Shown: positions 1-8,014, counted from the stretch's first letter. The stretch: DNA of 64,000 nucleotides from Gillisia limnaea DSM 15749 (GCF_000243235.1 NZ_JH594606.1:2352572-2416571), one strand, 5' to 3'. Notes: generated from the sequence alone by a model not told the origin. Program-made: numbers and translations.

Positions 1-143
1 CGCATCCAGTTTTGAAGAATATAGTCACTTCTTAGTGCATCTTTTTGCCGGGCTATATCTGTTAAGGATATATAATCATCCTCATTATTTTTGGTAACCC
101 ATATGGAAATGCCCTGCACTTCTATTTTGTGGTTTTTTGACAT
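1..143 (-). CDS. KilA-N domain protein, N-terminal part (runs off the window)
   Basis: The first 47 codons of a minus-strand gene are visible, starting with ATG at 143. The translation begins MSKNHKIEVQGISIWV and continues through YISLTDIARQKDALRSDYI. This is typical of KilA-N DNA-binding proteins that sit beside type I restriction-modification genes in Bacteroidota. Only six bases separate its start from the end of hsdM, so the two are probably co-transcribed. The remainder, and presumably hsdS and hsdR, lie beyond the left edge. The family call rests on a short fragment. Confidence 0.7.
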   Translation of the reverse strand, partial: MSKNHKIEVQGISIWVTKNNEDDYISLTDIARQKDALRSDYILQNWM

Positions 144-149
144 AATAAT

Positions 150-1730
150 TTAGATTAAATCGAAGTTTGCCACAATTTTTTTCTTCAATTCTTCCCCTTT
201 TTCGAACTGTTCTAACAACTGCGCCTTAAGGCTCTTCATTTTTTCTTCAAAGGGAATCCCGTCATCTTCTTCGGCTTCTGTGCCTACATAGATGCCCGGA
301 GTGAGTTTGTAATCCTGCTTTTGCACCTCGGCTATGGTAGCTGCTTTGGAGAAACCTTCAATATCAAGGTAATCCTCCCCCGGCATGTTGCGCCATTTGT
401 GGTAAGTTTCGGATATCCTTTGGATATCCTCATCTGTAAATACTCGCAATTTGCGACTGGCCATTGTGCCCATTTTGGAGGCGTCCAGGAATAGGATCTC
501 ATTATTGCGCTCCCGGTGGGTTCCGTCTTTTCCGTCGCGGTTTTTGCTCAGGATGAAAAGGCAGGCCGGGATTCCGGTGGTAAGGAACAGCTTATCGGGT
601 AGGCGTACAATGGCATCAATCATAGAATTGTCTACCATATGCTGCCGTACGTTTTTCTCGCCTTTGTTGTTGGAAGTCATCGCGCCGTTTGCCATTACAA
701 TTCCTGCAGTGCCGGTGTCGCTTAAATGGTGCCAGAAGGTTTGCATCCACATATAATTGGCGCTGCCATCTGTTGTGAATTCTTCCTTGGGTCCAAATAA
801 CCTTGGGTCGCCATCGGGCAGATCCTCAGGATGCCAGTTGCTTACATTAAAAGGCGGATTGGCGATAATATAGTCGGCTTTCAGGTTTGGGAATTTGTCA
901 TCCAGTAATGAATTCCCCAGTTTAATATCAAAAGAAAGGTCCCGCAGCATCAGGTTCATTAGACAAAGTCTTAATGTTTGTGCGGTCATTTCCTGTCCGT
1001 AGATCGCGATGTCTTTTTTGTTCCCGCCGTGTTCTTTGATGAACTTCAAACTCTGCACAAACATACCGCCACTCCCACAAGCCGGATCAAAGATGCGCCC
1101 TTTATAAGGTTCCAGCAATTCCACCAGCAGCCTTACAATACTTCCCGGTGTAAAGAACTGTCCCGCACCGGAACCTTCGGCCATTGCGAAGCGGCCAATG
1201 TAATATTCATAGATACGACCCAGGATATCGCTTTCAGGATTTTCCTTTTCAGAAAATTTAGGGTGGGAGAGGAGGTTGATGATTCCGCCGGTTTGTTTGG
1301 GAGAAAGTTCACTCCGCACAAAAATCCGCGGCAAAATATTCACCAACTGGGGGTTATACCCTGTTAGCAATTCCTGAATCACATCAAAGGCATCATCTAC
1401 CTTCACCTTGATATCATCCTGCTCGGCATTGTCCTTTAAATATTGCCAGGAAGCAGTTTCAGGAATTTTAAAAGTATTCCGGGAGCGGTATTCATCCCGG
1501 TCCTCCAGGACGTAATTAATCTCATCCTTATCTGTAGTGTAATAATCAGATTCCGGATCATTTAGCTGCTCCTTCAATTCCTCGCGCACCACTTCATAGC
1601 GTTCGCTAAGGTGCTTTACGAAAACAAGGGGTAAAATGTATTTTTTATAGTTATTCTCAGATACTGCGCCACGTAATTCGTTCGCTGCATCCCAGAGTTC
1701 TTTTTCAAAATCAATGTCTGCTTTTGCCAT
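150..1730 (-). CDS. hsdM: Type I restriction-modification system DNA methyltransferase subunit
   Basis: This 526-residue protein is an N6-adenine methyltransferase of the HsdM family. The N-terminal ~150 residues match the helical HsdM_N domain (begins MAKADIDFEKELWDAANELR). The catalytic domain carries the S-adenosylmethionine motif DPACGSGGM near residue 215 and the amino-methylation motif NPPF near residue 290. In the complex, two HsdM copies with one HsdS methylate the target site, and HsdR cleaves unmethylated DNA. The length is normal and the frame is intact. The KilA-N gene follows directly downstream; HsdS and HsdR are not in view, so completeness of the system cannot be judged. Confidence 0.95.
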   Translation of the reverse strand: MAKADIDFEKELWDAANELRGAVSENNYKKYILPLVFVKHLSERYEVVREELKEQLNDPESDYYTTDKDEINYVLEDRDEYRSRNTFKIPETASWQYLKDNAEQDDIKVKVDDAFDVIQELLTGYNPQLVNILPRIFVRSELSPKQTGGIINLLSHPKFSEKENPESDILGRIYEYYIGRFAMAEGSGAGQFFTPGSIVRLLVELLEPYKGRIFDPACGSGGMFVQSLKFIKEHGGNKKDIAIYGQEMTAQTLRLCLMNLMLRDLSFDIKLGNSLLDDKFPNLKADYIIANPPFNVSNWHPEDLPDGDPRLFGPKEEFTTDGSANYMWMQTFWHHLSDTGTAGIVMANGAMTSNNKGEKNVRQHMVDNSMIDAIVRLPDKLFLTTGIPACLFILSKNRDGKDGTHRERNNEILFLDASKMGTMASRKLRVFTDEDIQRISETYHKWRNMPGEDYLDIEGFSKAATIAEVQKQDYKLTPGIYVGTEAEEDDGIPFEEKMKSLKAQLLEQFEKGEELKKKIVANFDLI

Positions 1731-2305
1731 GTATTATAAATGGTAGGTTTTGGTTGTAAAAAAGGATCAAGGTAGGGTGAGATCCTGAGAGGGAAAGTTA
1801 GTTAATTTTTTTAACATTAGTAAATGTTTTGAAACATTGCAGCACGGTTACTTCAAGGTTGCTACAGTTAGGGATTCACGGTTACCCCGGCAGTTGGTAA
1901 TTTGCAAAGGCCGCGGTTAGTTTGCCGTTAAAATCTCGGTTGAAGCTGTTTTTAAAGAAAATATAGCCAGGAGAAGGTTATTTGGCCATTGGAATGATCG
2001 TTGGCAATTTGTAACGGCTGTGGTTAGTAATTTGGGATATTGAAATTGCCGGTGCGTGTAGCAGTATTTATTTTAAACGGTGCTGGCTTTAGTTTTTGAT
2101 GTAAATCATTTTGAAAATTTAATAATGTCATTTAAATTTAGATTTGTTTCAGGGAAATTACCACCAACATACAAGTATATGAAGCATTGTCTTCCGATAG
2201 ATAGCTATGATTACATATATCTTGTTACTCACTTTTTAATTCTATTCCCGTAGCTTCAAAAATAACACTTCTATTCACTCCTAAATTTAATCTCTATTGG
2301 GTTTA
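1731..2305. other. Gene-free stretch upstream of hsdM
   Basis: No convincing gene is seen. The sequence is AT-rich with scattered G-rich words (for example repeated GGTTAGT and GCGGTTAG motifs near 1850-2030). It presumably holds the hsdM promoter, but I could not find a clear TAnnTTTG element in the correct place. Confidence 0.4.
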
Positions 2306-2332
2306 ATTCCCCGAGGCTTGCCTCGTTTATTA

Positions 2333-2367
2333 TTACTATTTTGTGACTCGATGTCACAAAATAGTAA
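2333..2367 (+). promoter_or_regulatory. Hairpin enclosing the transposase start codon
   Basis: A perfect 15-bp stem (2333-2347 with 2353-2367) closes a 5-base loop TCGAT at 2348-2352. The ATG at 2351-2353 lies in the loop and the first stem base. In IS200 a 5' stem-loop is known to block translation of TnpA. This hairpin is placed to do the same, by inference. Confidence 0.65.
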
Positions 2368-2809
2368 ATTCATACACAAGAGCCATAACGTAACGGTGCT
2401 TCTTTACCATTTGGTGAGCAGTGCTAAATATCGAAGGGTTGTTATTTCTGATTCGGTCGACCGAGTTTTGGTCGCGACATGTTCGGAGATTGAAAAAAGA
2501 TATGAAGTTTGTTTTCTAGAAGTGGGAACGGACAAGAACCATGTTCATTTTTTGATTCAAAGTGTTCCTTCATATAGCGTAACAAAAATTGTTACGATGG
2601 TAAAAAGTATCTTAGCTAGGGAAGTTTTTAGGCAATGTCCAGAAGTGAAAAAGCAGCTTTGGGGTGGAGAATTTTGGGGAAAGGGTTACTTTGTGAACAC
2701 CGTCGGTCAGCATGGAACCGAGAATGTCATTGCCAAATATGTCAAGGAGCAGGGAATAGAAAAAGAGTACAAAGTGTTGAAAAAAGATTATCAGTTGAAA
2801 TTATTTTAA
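2351..2809 (+). CDS. tnpA: IS200/IS605-type Y1 transposase TnpA
   Basis: The 152-residue protein begins MSQNSKFIHKSHNVTVLLYH and has the family's HUH signature HVHFLIQ near residue 69. The catalytic tyrosine is expected in the C-terminal third, where NVIAKYVKEQG is a good candidate. These enzymes cut and rejoin single-stranded DNA at hairpin ends. I chose the ATG at 2351 over an upstream alternative at 2297, because the family normally has about 130-155 residues and upstream codons run through the left-end hairpin. The frame is intact, so the element may be active. Confidence 0.85.
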   Translation: MSQNSKFIHKSHNVTVLLYHLVSSAKYRRVVISDSVDRVLVATCSEIEKRYEVCFLEVGTDKNHVHFLIQSVPSYSVTKIVTMVKSILAREVFRQCPEVKKQLWGGEFWGKGYFVNTVGQHGTENVIAKYVKEQGIEKEYKVLKKDYQLKLF

Positions 2810-3615
2810 TGCCTCGTGGGCTTGCCCCGAGGATTATTTACTAGTTTATTTGCGATTTCCTTTTTCAATTTCAATTGAGAATTATATTTTCTATTATCAT
2901 AATAACCAGAGCCATAATTTACTAAAACCAAATCAAGGTTTCGTACAGTAATTTCAGAAATATTTGCCATTTCCTCTACAAGTTTAATTGCTCTAATTTG
3001 ATTTACTTTCTTGAAATCAAATTCACGCTCCAATACTTCTATAACACGTTGGTCAGGTTTAATAGTATTAATTCCAAAGTCCATTCGAAGATGTTGAATA
3101 GTTGCAATAGCTATATTTTTAATTCTACCAATAATGTCATTTTCATAATCATAAATATCAACATTTTCTGCCCACTTTTGCATTAATTTAAAATCATCTG
3201 GAACATTGTATTTTAATCGAATTTGATCAGTAGCTTCAATCAAATTCACCAATGTATTGTACTTTTTTAAATTCTTGTGACCCCAAAAGTCATAAAACTC
3301 TTCCCTAGTTTTCGACTCAATAAGATTTTTCAAAGATTTAAATGTTGTTAAAGATGGGTATTGTTCTATAATTCGGTCAATGTTGGGTTTAACATGAGTA
3401 TTGTACTTTCTATTTGCAGCTAAAACAACACTTAGGAATATAATTGCAGGCTTATTATCTTTAGGATTTTGGTTCTTCTCCCAAATGTTCACAGCATCAA
3501 TAATTTTCATTTCCTTGAATTGGCCATAAAAATGCGAGTCTTTTTTCAGGGGTTTATTTGAAATTCTCCTTATCGTTTTACGAACAAATTCTTTATCTTT
3601 TATTAGGTTTTCCAT
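2806..3615 (-). CDS. Hypothetical protein, possibly with a helix-hairpin-helix glycosylase-like C-terminal half
   Basis: The 269-residue protein has no signal peptide or membrane segment and is lysine- and asparagine-rich. I do not recognise it firmly. Residues ~160-240 (NTIKPDQRVIEVLEREF, then a helix and VNYGSGYY) recall the HhH-GPD layout, where an aspartate follows the hairpin. This is a weak analogy. The last ~9 codons (PRGKPTRH) are read from the right hairpin of the IS200-type element, so the natural C-terminus has been replaced or extended by the insertion. It sits beside restriction-modification genes, which fits a DNA-related or defence role, but the function is unknown. Confidence 0.6.
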   Translation of the reverse strand: MENLIKDKEFVRKTIRRISNKPLKKDSHFYGQFKEMKIIDAVNIWEKNQNPKDNKPAIIFLSVVLAANRKYNTHVKPNIDRIIEQYPSLTTFKSLKNLIESKTREEFYDFWGHKNLKKYNTLVNLIEATDQIRLKYNVPDDFKLMQKWAENVDIYDYENDIIGRIKNIAIATIQHLRMDFGINTIKPDQRVIEVLEREFDFKKVNQIRAIKLVEEMANISEITVRNLDLVLVNYGSGYYDNRKYNSQLKLKKEIANKLVNNPRGKPTRH

Positions 3616-4161
3616 TTCTTGAAGATGTGGGTAATGCCGGGAAATTTAATTTTTAACCGCAGAAAGCGCCAATTTTCTCCCAGATTTTTGCAGAAAGATC
3701 TTTTCTCTCTTAAAATAGTCAGTATTCAATAGGCTGTAGACATTAGTTTTTTCTTGTTCCTTAATTCTGTTGTTTTAACCTTGAATTTTAAATCCATGCC
3801 TACCGGTAGGTAGGTTGAACTTTGAATAAATAGATTCCCCGCAGATAGCGCCGATTCTCTCGCAGATCACCGCGGAAAAGTCTCTTTTCTAAATTCTTTT
3901 TTTAGTCTTGATCCTTGTCTCTTGACTCTTGTTTTCAAGCCTTCCGTTCTGCTCGGAAGAATGATTAAAATAAAGAAAATAATTTGACTTCCTCGCATAC
4001 CACCCCCCGATCCATTATCGGGGCTTGAAAAAATGGAAGGAGCTTTTTGTTTTTCTAATGATCCACAGCCCACCGTCCACTGATAACTAATAATTAATAA
4101 CCGACTACTAATCCCCGTTAACTGATAACTGATAATTGTTTATCGACTACCGACTACTTCC
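3616..4161. other. Intergenic stretch with degenerate short repeats
   Basis: No gene is supported. Two related segments, CCGCAGAAAGCGCCAATTTT near 3658 and CCGCAGATAGCGCCGATTCT near 3839, look like copies of one intergenic repeat. Near 4078-4158 the words ACTGATAACT and CGACTACT recur in an irregular tandem, typical of flavobacterial intergenic filler. Confidence 0.5.
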
Positions 4162-4390
4162 CTAAAAAAACTCCACAATCATGACCATCGCCAGGGTATC
4201 TAGTTCGCAATACTTCAGCAGAGAGTTTTTGAGTTCCAGGCGCTCTGCCAGAGGCATATCGGTATACTGCAATTTTCCGTAGGCGGTGAGTGCTGCTCCG
4301 CCATCGGCGATGTCTTCCATTCTGAAACCGTGGCATCGGGTTGTTTCTGGGTCCCTCTGCTTTCCCAGGTTGTTTTCCTGAAAAAATACG
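4162..4390 (-). pseudogene. Remnant of a DUF2779 protein (C-terminal end)
   Basis: On the minus strand one frame reads MEDIADGGAALTAYGKLQYT and then LLKYCELDTLAMVMIVEFF before a stop at 4162-4164. The GGAA..AY block and the LLKYCELDTLAMVMI ending are characteristic of the C-terminus of DUF2779 proteins, which are much larger (several hundred residues, RecB-nuclease-like N-terminus). Only about 75 codons remain, with a TAG upstream near 4390, so this is a decayed 3' fragment. A T7 run just before the stop may itself hide a frameshift. Confidence 0.55.
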
Positions 4391-4398
4391 CGCTAGTT

Positions 4399-4638
4399 AT
4401 GAAAAACAACAGCTCAAATAAATATTCAGGAAAAATGCACGCTGCAATTGATTTTTATTCTGAAACTCAATCAGTAATCCTTCCTAAGTTAGATTGCGCC
4501 CATGAAAAATACTTACATGGCGTGAAAAACAGTGTTTCACAGGTAGTTTTTATGAAAAACGATTATTCTATGGGTGATATTTTGAAGAAAGGTTATTTTT
4601 CAAAGATCCAAAGAAGAAGGGAGATCTCGCCAGGATAG
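4399..4638 (+). CDS. Small open frame of unknown status
   Basis: An ATG-initiated frame of 79 codons begins MKNNSSNKYSGKMHAAIDFY. Its residue composition is plausible for a protein, but no family is recognised and no promoter was seen. It starts just upstream of the DUF2779 remnant on the opposite strand. It may be chance. Confidence 0.2.
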   Translation: MKNNSSNKYSGKMHAAIDFYSETQSVILPKLDCAHEKYLHGVKNSVSQVVFMKNDYSMGDILKKGYFSKIQRRREISPG

Positions 4639-4841
4639 TTTATAAGTAGCAGTTTATCACAGAACTTTAAATTTGTACGAGTCCGTGAAAAAAGGCAATG
4701 CTTGTATACATCCTGTTAGGTTAGGAGTTCTGTACAAATTATATGGGAGGATCCTACAATTGATATCTTTTGCTTTTTTAAATCAATTTCCCGGAAGAAT
4801 TACTATTCAAAAACCGGGACGTAATATTCTGCTATAATGTC

Positions 4842-4967
4842 CCCAAATCTACCAGAACTAACCTGCGCGTGGTTCCTGTGCTGTTTTTATAGCGTTCGGG
4901 AAGATAAGCGTAAAGTAAAAACAGCAGAGGGCGCATTGGTGCTATGATTTGAAAACGAATCTCTTTT
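4842..4967 (+). repeat. 126-bp direct repeat, left copy
   Basis: This segment recurs at 7741-7866 with 125 of 126 bases identical; the difference is C at 4942 against T at 7841. It is an imperfect palindrome. TGTGCTGTTTTTA pairs with TAAAAACAGCAGA around a ~26-base loop; further out TGCGC pairs with GCGCA, and CAAATC near the left end pairs with GATTTG near the right end, leaving unpaired bulges. It lies ~270 bp upstream of the protease-gasdermin pair. Confidence 0.95.
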
Positions 4968-5185
4968 TTCCAGTTGATAATGAAAGTGCAAGAGGTTGAT
5001 CTTTCGGGTAGCTCAACCTTTAATGTTTAGGAGGAAAGAATCAAATCATATAAAATATAGTTGACTGTAATATAGCAGTTTATGTTTTTTTTATTTAAAT
5101 TTAAATAAGCGTAAAAGGCCATGATCAAATGATCTGGTTTACACGTTGATTTTTCGACCTGTTCACCTAGATCAGGTAAAATCCG

Positions 5186-5217
5186 GAGGGTGATCTTCGT
5201 GAGAGCCCTCTTTTTTT
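5186..5217 (+). terminator. Candidate intrinsic terminator upstream of the CHAT gene
   Basis: GAGGG (5186-5190) can pair with CCCTC (5206-5210), directly followed by seven T residues. It would end transcription arriving from the left before the protease gene at 5240. The stem is short, so a role as leader hairpin is also possible. Confidence 0.4.
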
Positions 5218-5239
5218 AAGAACTTTTTATTAGGGGGGT

Positions 5240-6937
5240 ATGCACATAATTTTTCAATATCCGATAGTTGACTTAAGAGATATAGTTTCTGGCGGTAATG
5301 GTAGGCTGAATGATCCCAAATGGCCAGATCCACAGGAAAGAAGGCAATCTTTTGTAAGCGGTTTTGGAAAAGTTAAATCACGCAATTTGGGTGGTAGCGA
5401 TAATTTTACCGGGGAGTCTTATTATTGTGATTCTCATTCAGCTATTAAATTCAAAGAGCTTCAACATCAGGGGTTTTCCGAAGGTATTACAACACCAGCC
5501 TCTATTTTTAATAGTTACAGAAGGTATTATAACGATGGGCGGTTTGTAGGTAAGGTGGAAATAGGGTTGATAGATAATCTAGAAAAAATCATTCGAAATT
5601 ATCCTGGTTCTGAAGGCATTCAAATTAGCTCAATTTTAAAACACTATTCCAACTTAGAGGCAACTGTAGAGGATGAACAGGTTAAATTATATAAAGCCGG
5701 CCCTCGTTTATCTAAAAAGTATCAAAGAGAGTCAACTTTGAGAGAAAAGCATTTCCAAATAAACCCAGATTATGTTCAAACTGGTGAATTAACTATTGTA
5801 CTAACTTATTCCAGCCACGAACGGTTAATAGTACCCCGCCGGTCATTTTCTCTGGAAAAGATTGAATTGCCAAATGATGCTGGGTCTATTGAATTATTTG
5901 GCTATAAATTAAAGCAGGATGGTTATCCAACAAAAGTCTGGATTATTAAAATACCTGCCAATTTTCGATCAAAATCTGGTAAACATAAAACTATTCTACG
6001 TGATCTTAGGATGAACCTACTTCGTATACATCTTGAAAAAGAAACGATAAAGATTTTACTAAATGCGATAAAATATAAACAAATTGAACTTGAAAAGGAG
6101 AGCGCAGAGGCAAAACAGGTAAATGCATATTTTGAGCAAACCTCAAAAAAGTTGTTCCGTAAATCCCGCTATGATATTAAACAGGAGAATCTGTTAGATT
6201 TTGCTCTACAAAGCGAAAAAAGTATGGACAAGGGAAGTTTTAATAGTTTAAAAGAAAACATAACTTACTTTCAGGATGAGTTTATGCTAGATAATCTAGG
6301 GAAGCTAGTTGGTTCTATGGCGGTAAAACCAATGCTTTTCGTGTGTTCCAACCCCAGAGATAGCAATTTTATAGATTTTGATAAAGAGTATAAGGACTTA
6401 AAATATAACCTTCAAAGAGCAATAGATAGGGATCACTATGACATTGAAATAGAACTATCTGTTACCAAAGATGAATTCAAAGATATTCTGGATCGATATA
6501 AACCTCAATTTCTGCATTTATCAATGCACGCCACGGTTAAAGACGGATTACATTTTGAGGATAAGAATAAAGCTATACTTCCAATGTCTGTAAAAGAATT
6601 TAAACAGATCATAGAACGCTACACCAAGAAACATGAATTAAAGTTAGTACTTATAAGCGCATGCAACAGTAAGAACCATGCGAAAGCGATTAAGGAGTAT
6701 TGCGATTTCGCTATTGGTACAAAAGCTGTCTTTCCTGTGCCCGCGGCTTTAATTTACTCCAATAATTTTTATACTACATTATTTAATGGTTACCAAAAGG
6801 ACCTGGAATACTGTCATTCCGGTGCCATTAACGCAATTGAATTCAATAATCCAAAATTTGACGACTTAGATTATAAAAATAAAAAAATTCGCGTCCATGA
6901 AATCCCAGTATTAATTAAAAACTCAAAATATGTCTAA
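5240..6937 (+). CDS. CHAT-domain caspase-like protease of a gasdermin defence module
   Basis: The 565-residue protein has a C-terminal CHAT-type peptidase domain from about residue 350. The catalytic histidine is His430 in LHLSMHATV and the catalytic cysteine is Cys475 in LVLISACNS. These are followed by FAIGTKAVFPVPAALIYSN, the usual CHAT strand-helix ending. The N-terminal ~345 residues match nothing I recognise and include a helical, glutamate/lysine-rich stretch (~255-330), perhaps the sensing part. The stop overlaps the next gene by 8 bp, implying translational coupling. Known bacterial gasdermins sit next to such proteases, which cut an inhibitory C-terminal tail from the pore former. 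That role is inferred here from domain plus neighbour. No signal peptide is seen, so it is cytoplasmic. Confidence 0.85.
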   Translation: MHIIFQYPIVDLRDIVSGGNGRLNDPKWPDPQERRQSFVSGFGKVKSRNLGGSDNFTGESYYCDSHSAIKFKELQHQGFSEGITTPASIFNSYRRYYNDGRFVGKVEIGLIDNLEKIIRNYPGSEGIQISSILKHYSNLEATVEDEQVKLYKAGPRLSKKYQRESTLREKHFQINPDYVQTGELTIVLTYSSHERLIVPRRSFSLEKIELPNDAGSIELFGYKLKQDGYPTKVWIIKIPANFRSKSGKHKTILRDLRMNLLRIHLEKETIKILLNAIKYKQIELEKESAEAKQVNAYFEQTSKKLFRKSRYDIKQENLLDFALQSEKSMDKGSFNSLKENITYFQDEFMLDNLGKLVGSMAVKPMLFVCSNPRDSNFIDFDKEYKDLKYNLQRAIDRDHYDIEIELSVTKDEFKDILDRYKPQFLHLSMHATVKDGLHFEDKNKAILPMSVKEFKQIIERYTKKHELKLVLISACNSKNHAKAIKEYCDFAIGTKAVFPVPAALIYSNNFYTTLFNGYQKDLEYCHSGAINAIEFNNPKFDDLDYKNKKIRVHEIPVLIKNSKYV

Positions 6938-7730
6938 AGTTCTTAAGAATGCCCTGGCAGGTTACGGTTATAATTTAGTAGCTCTGCCTAAAGAAGGTAT
7001 CGCTCCTTTGCTTTTGTTGTATAAAAATAAAAGAGATGTAAGTTCCTCCGGGAATAATATCGATAAATTATTTGCCCTGGCAGATAGCCCGCCTCCAATA
7101 GTTTCGAAGAATAATGCTACCCTTAATCTTCAGCAAAATTCTACGGTTAGTTTCGATGGAAAAGCCGGGGTGGATATTCTGGATTGGTTGCTTCAAAAGT
7201 TAAAAATGGGGAAACTTAGAGGAAACATAAATGCAGATCATATAAATTCTCTGCAAATAAGCTACCAAAATGTTTTTGAGGATAATGTTTCGCTTTTGCA
7301 ATTAGATAATTTTATTAGTGGGTCTGAACCTAAAGTGGACCAGTTTAATACGTTTAAAGAAAAGCTTAAAGACAACGAATTATTTGTCATCAATTCCGTA
7401 CTAAAGAGTAACAGTTTCTCCGTTTCAGCCCAAAATAAAAACGGCCAAAATATTGATCTGGAGGCTACTATTAAAGGAATAGTAGATGCAGATGTTAATG
7501 TAGGAAGGTCCAAAAAAGATGAAGTACTTATGGAGTATAAAAATGCAACACCAATTGTTTTTGCATTTAAAGCTCAAAAAATAATTTATGATCATAAGAA
7601 GTGGTGGCAGTTCTTTAAAAAAGGAGACGCTAAATTCCGAATTAAAGATGAGCACGGGGTGGTGTTAAAAGATGAAAGTGGTTTTCCAACGCAGAGTCTG
7701 GAAGAAACTAACGAGCTTATTAATATTTGA
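6930..7730 (+). CDS. bGSDM: Bacterial gasdermin (pore-forming effector)
   Basis: The 266-residue protein opens MSKVLKNALAGYGYNLVALP and continues KEGIAPLLLL. I recognise this as the characteristic bacterial gasdermin N-terminus. The length, a DHINSLQISYQNVFEDNV segment, and the late PIVFAFKAQKIIYDHKKWW segment also fit. Family knowledge: the full protein is autoinhibited by a short C-terminal tail; after proteolysis the N-terminal part forms large membrane pores and kills the infected cell. The likely tail here is the last ~20 residues (PTQSLEETNELINI and upstream). The partner is the overlapping CHAT protease. There is no cysteine anywhere in the protein, so the N-terminal palmitoylated cysteine described for some homologues is absent. 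No signal peptide is present. Confidence 0.8.
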   Translation: MSKVLKNALAGYGYNLVALPKEGIAPLLLLYKNKRDVSSSGNNIDKLFALADSPPPIVSKNNATLNLQQNSTVSFDGKAGVDILDWLLQKLKMGKLRGNINADHINSLQISYQNVFEDNVSLLQLDNFISGSEPKVDQFNTFKEKLKDNELFVINSVLKSNSFSVSAQNKNGQNIDLEATIKGIVDADVNVGRSKKDEVLMEYKNATPIVFAFKAQKIIYDHKKWWQFFKKGDAKFRIKDEHGVVLKDESGFPTQSLEETNELINI

Positions 7731-7740
7731 AGATTGCACT

Positions 7741-7866
7741 CCCAAATCTACCAGAACTAACCTGCGCGTGGTTCCTGTGCTGTTTTTATAGCGTTCGGGA
7801 AGATAAGCGTAAAGTAAAAACAGCAGAGGGCGCATTGGTGTTATGATTTGAAAACGAATCTCTTTT
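7741..7866 (+). repeat. 126-bp direct repeat, right copy
   Basis: This is the second copy of the 4842-4967 repeat. It starts 10 bases after the gasdermin stop codon. Position directly 3' of the last cassette gene and the palindromic, bulged structure recall integron attC sites, although no canonical core site was identified. Confidence 0.95.
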
Positions 7867-7898
7867 CTTTCTACTCAAGATGAAATTACATACAAAAT

Positions 7899-7920
7899 AT
7901 CGTGTATCGCGATACCCGAT
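7899..7920. promoter_or_regulatory. 22-bp near-perfect palindrome, candidate operator
   Basis: GTATCGCGATAC (7904-7915) is a perfect 12-bp palindrome, extended by ATCG and CGAT beyond one mismatched pair to 7899-7920. A partial copy, CCGCGATACGC, follows near 7968-7978. Both lie upstream of the lipoprotein gene at 8015, so they could bind a regulator. No linked regulator gene is obvious. Confidence 0.45.
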
Positions 7921-8014
7921 ACTACAATTTAAAGGTTGTGAATAATGAAATAAAAAGTAATATTACATACCGCGATACGCAAGAAAATTTGCGAAATTCC
8001 AACAATAGAGGCTT

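Larger units (their letters stand above)
2309..2832 (+). mobile_element. IS200/IS605-family insertion sequence (TnpA only)
   Basis: A single Y1-transposase gene is bracketed by subterminal hairpins related to each other. On the left, CGAGG-CTTG-CCTCG spans 2312-2325. On the right, CCTCGTGG-CTTG-CCCCGAGG spans 2813-2832, with one mismatch in the stem. Such imperfect palindromes without terminal inverted repeats are the hallmark of IS200/IS605 elements, which move as single strands by a tyrosine HUH enzyme. No tnpB is present. The exact ends were not resolved because these elements make no target duplication. The right end overlaps the 3' end of the convergent gene at 2806-3615. Confidence 0.75.

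Noticed and set aside
2127-2260. Short frame beginning MSFKFRFVSGKLPPTYKY
   Set aside because: About 40 codons, no family, no promoter, and located in decayed intergenic DNA.
4842-4967. Reading the 126-bp repeat as an intrinsic terminator
   Set aside because: There is no T-tract after the palindrome, and the near-identical copies flank a whole gene pair, which suits a recombination element better.
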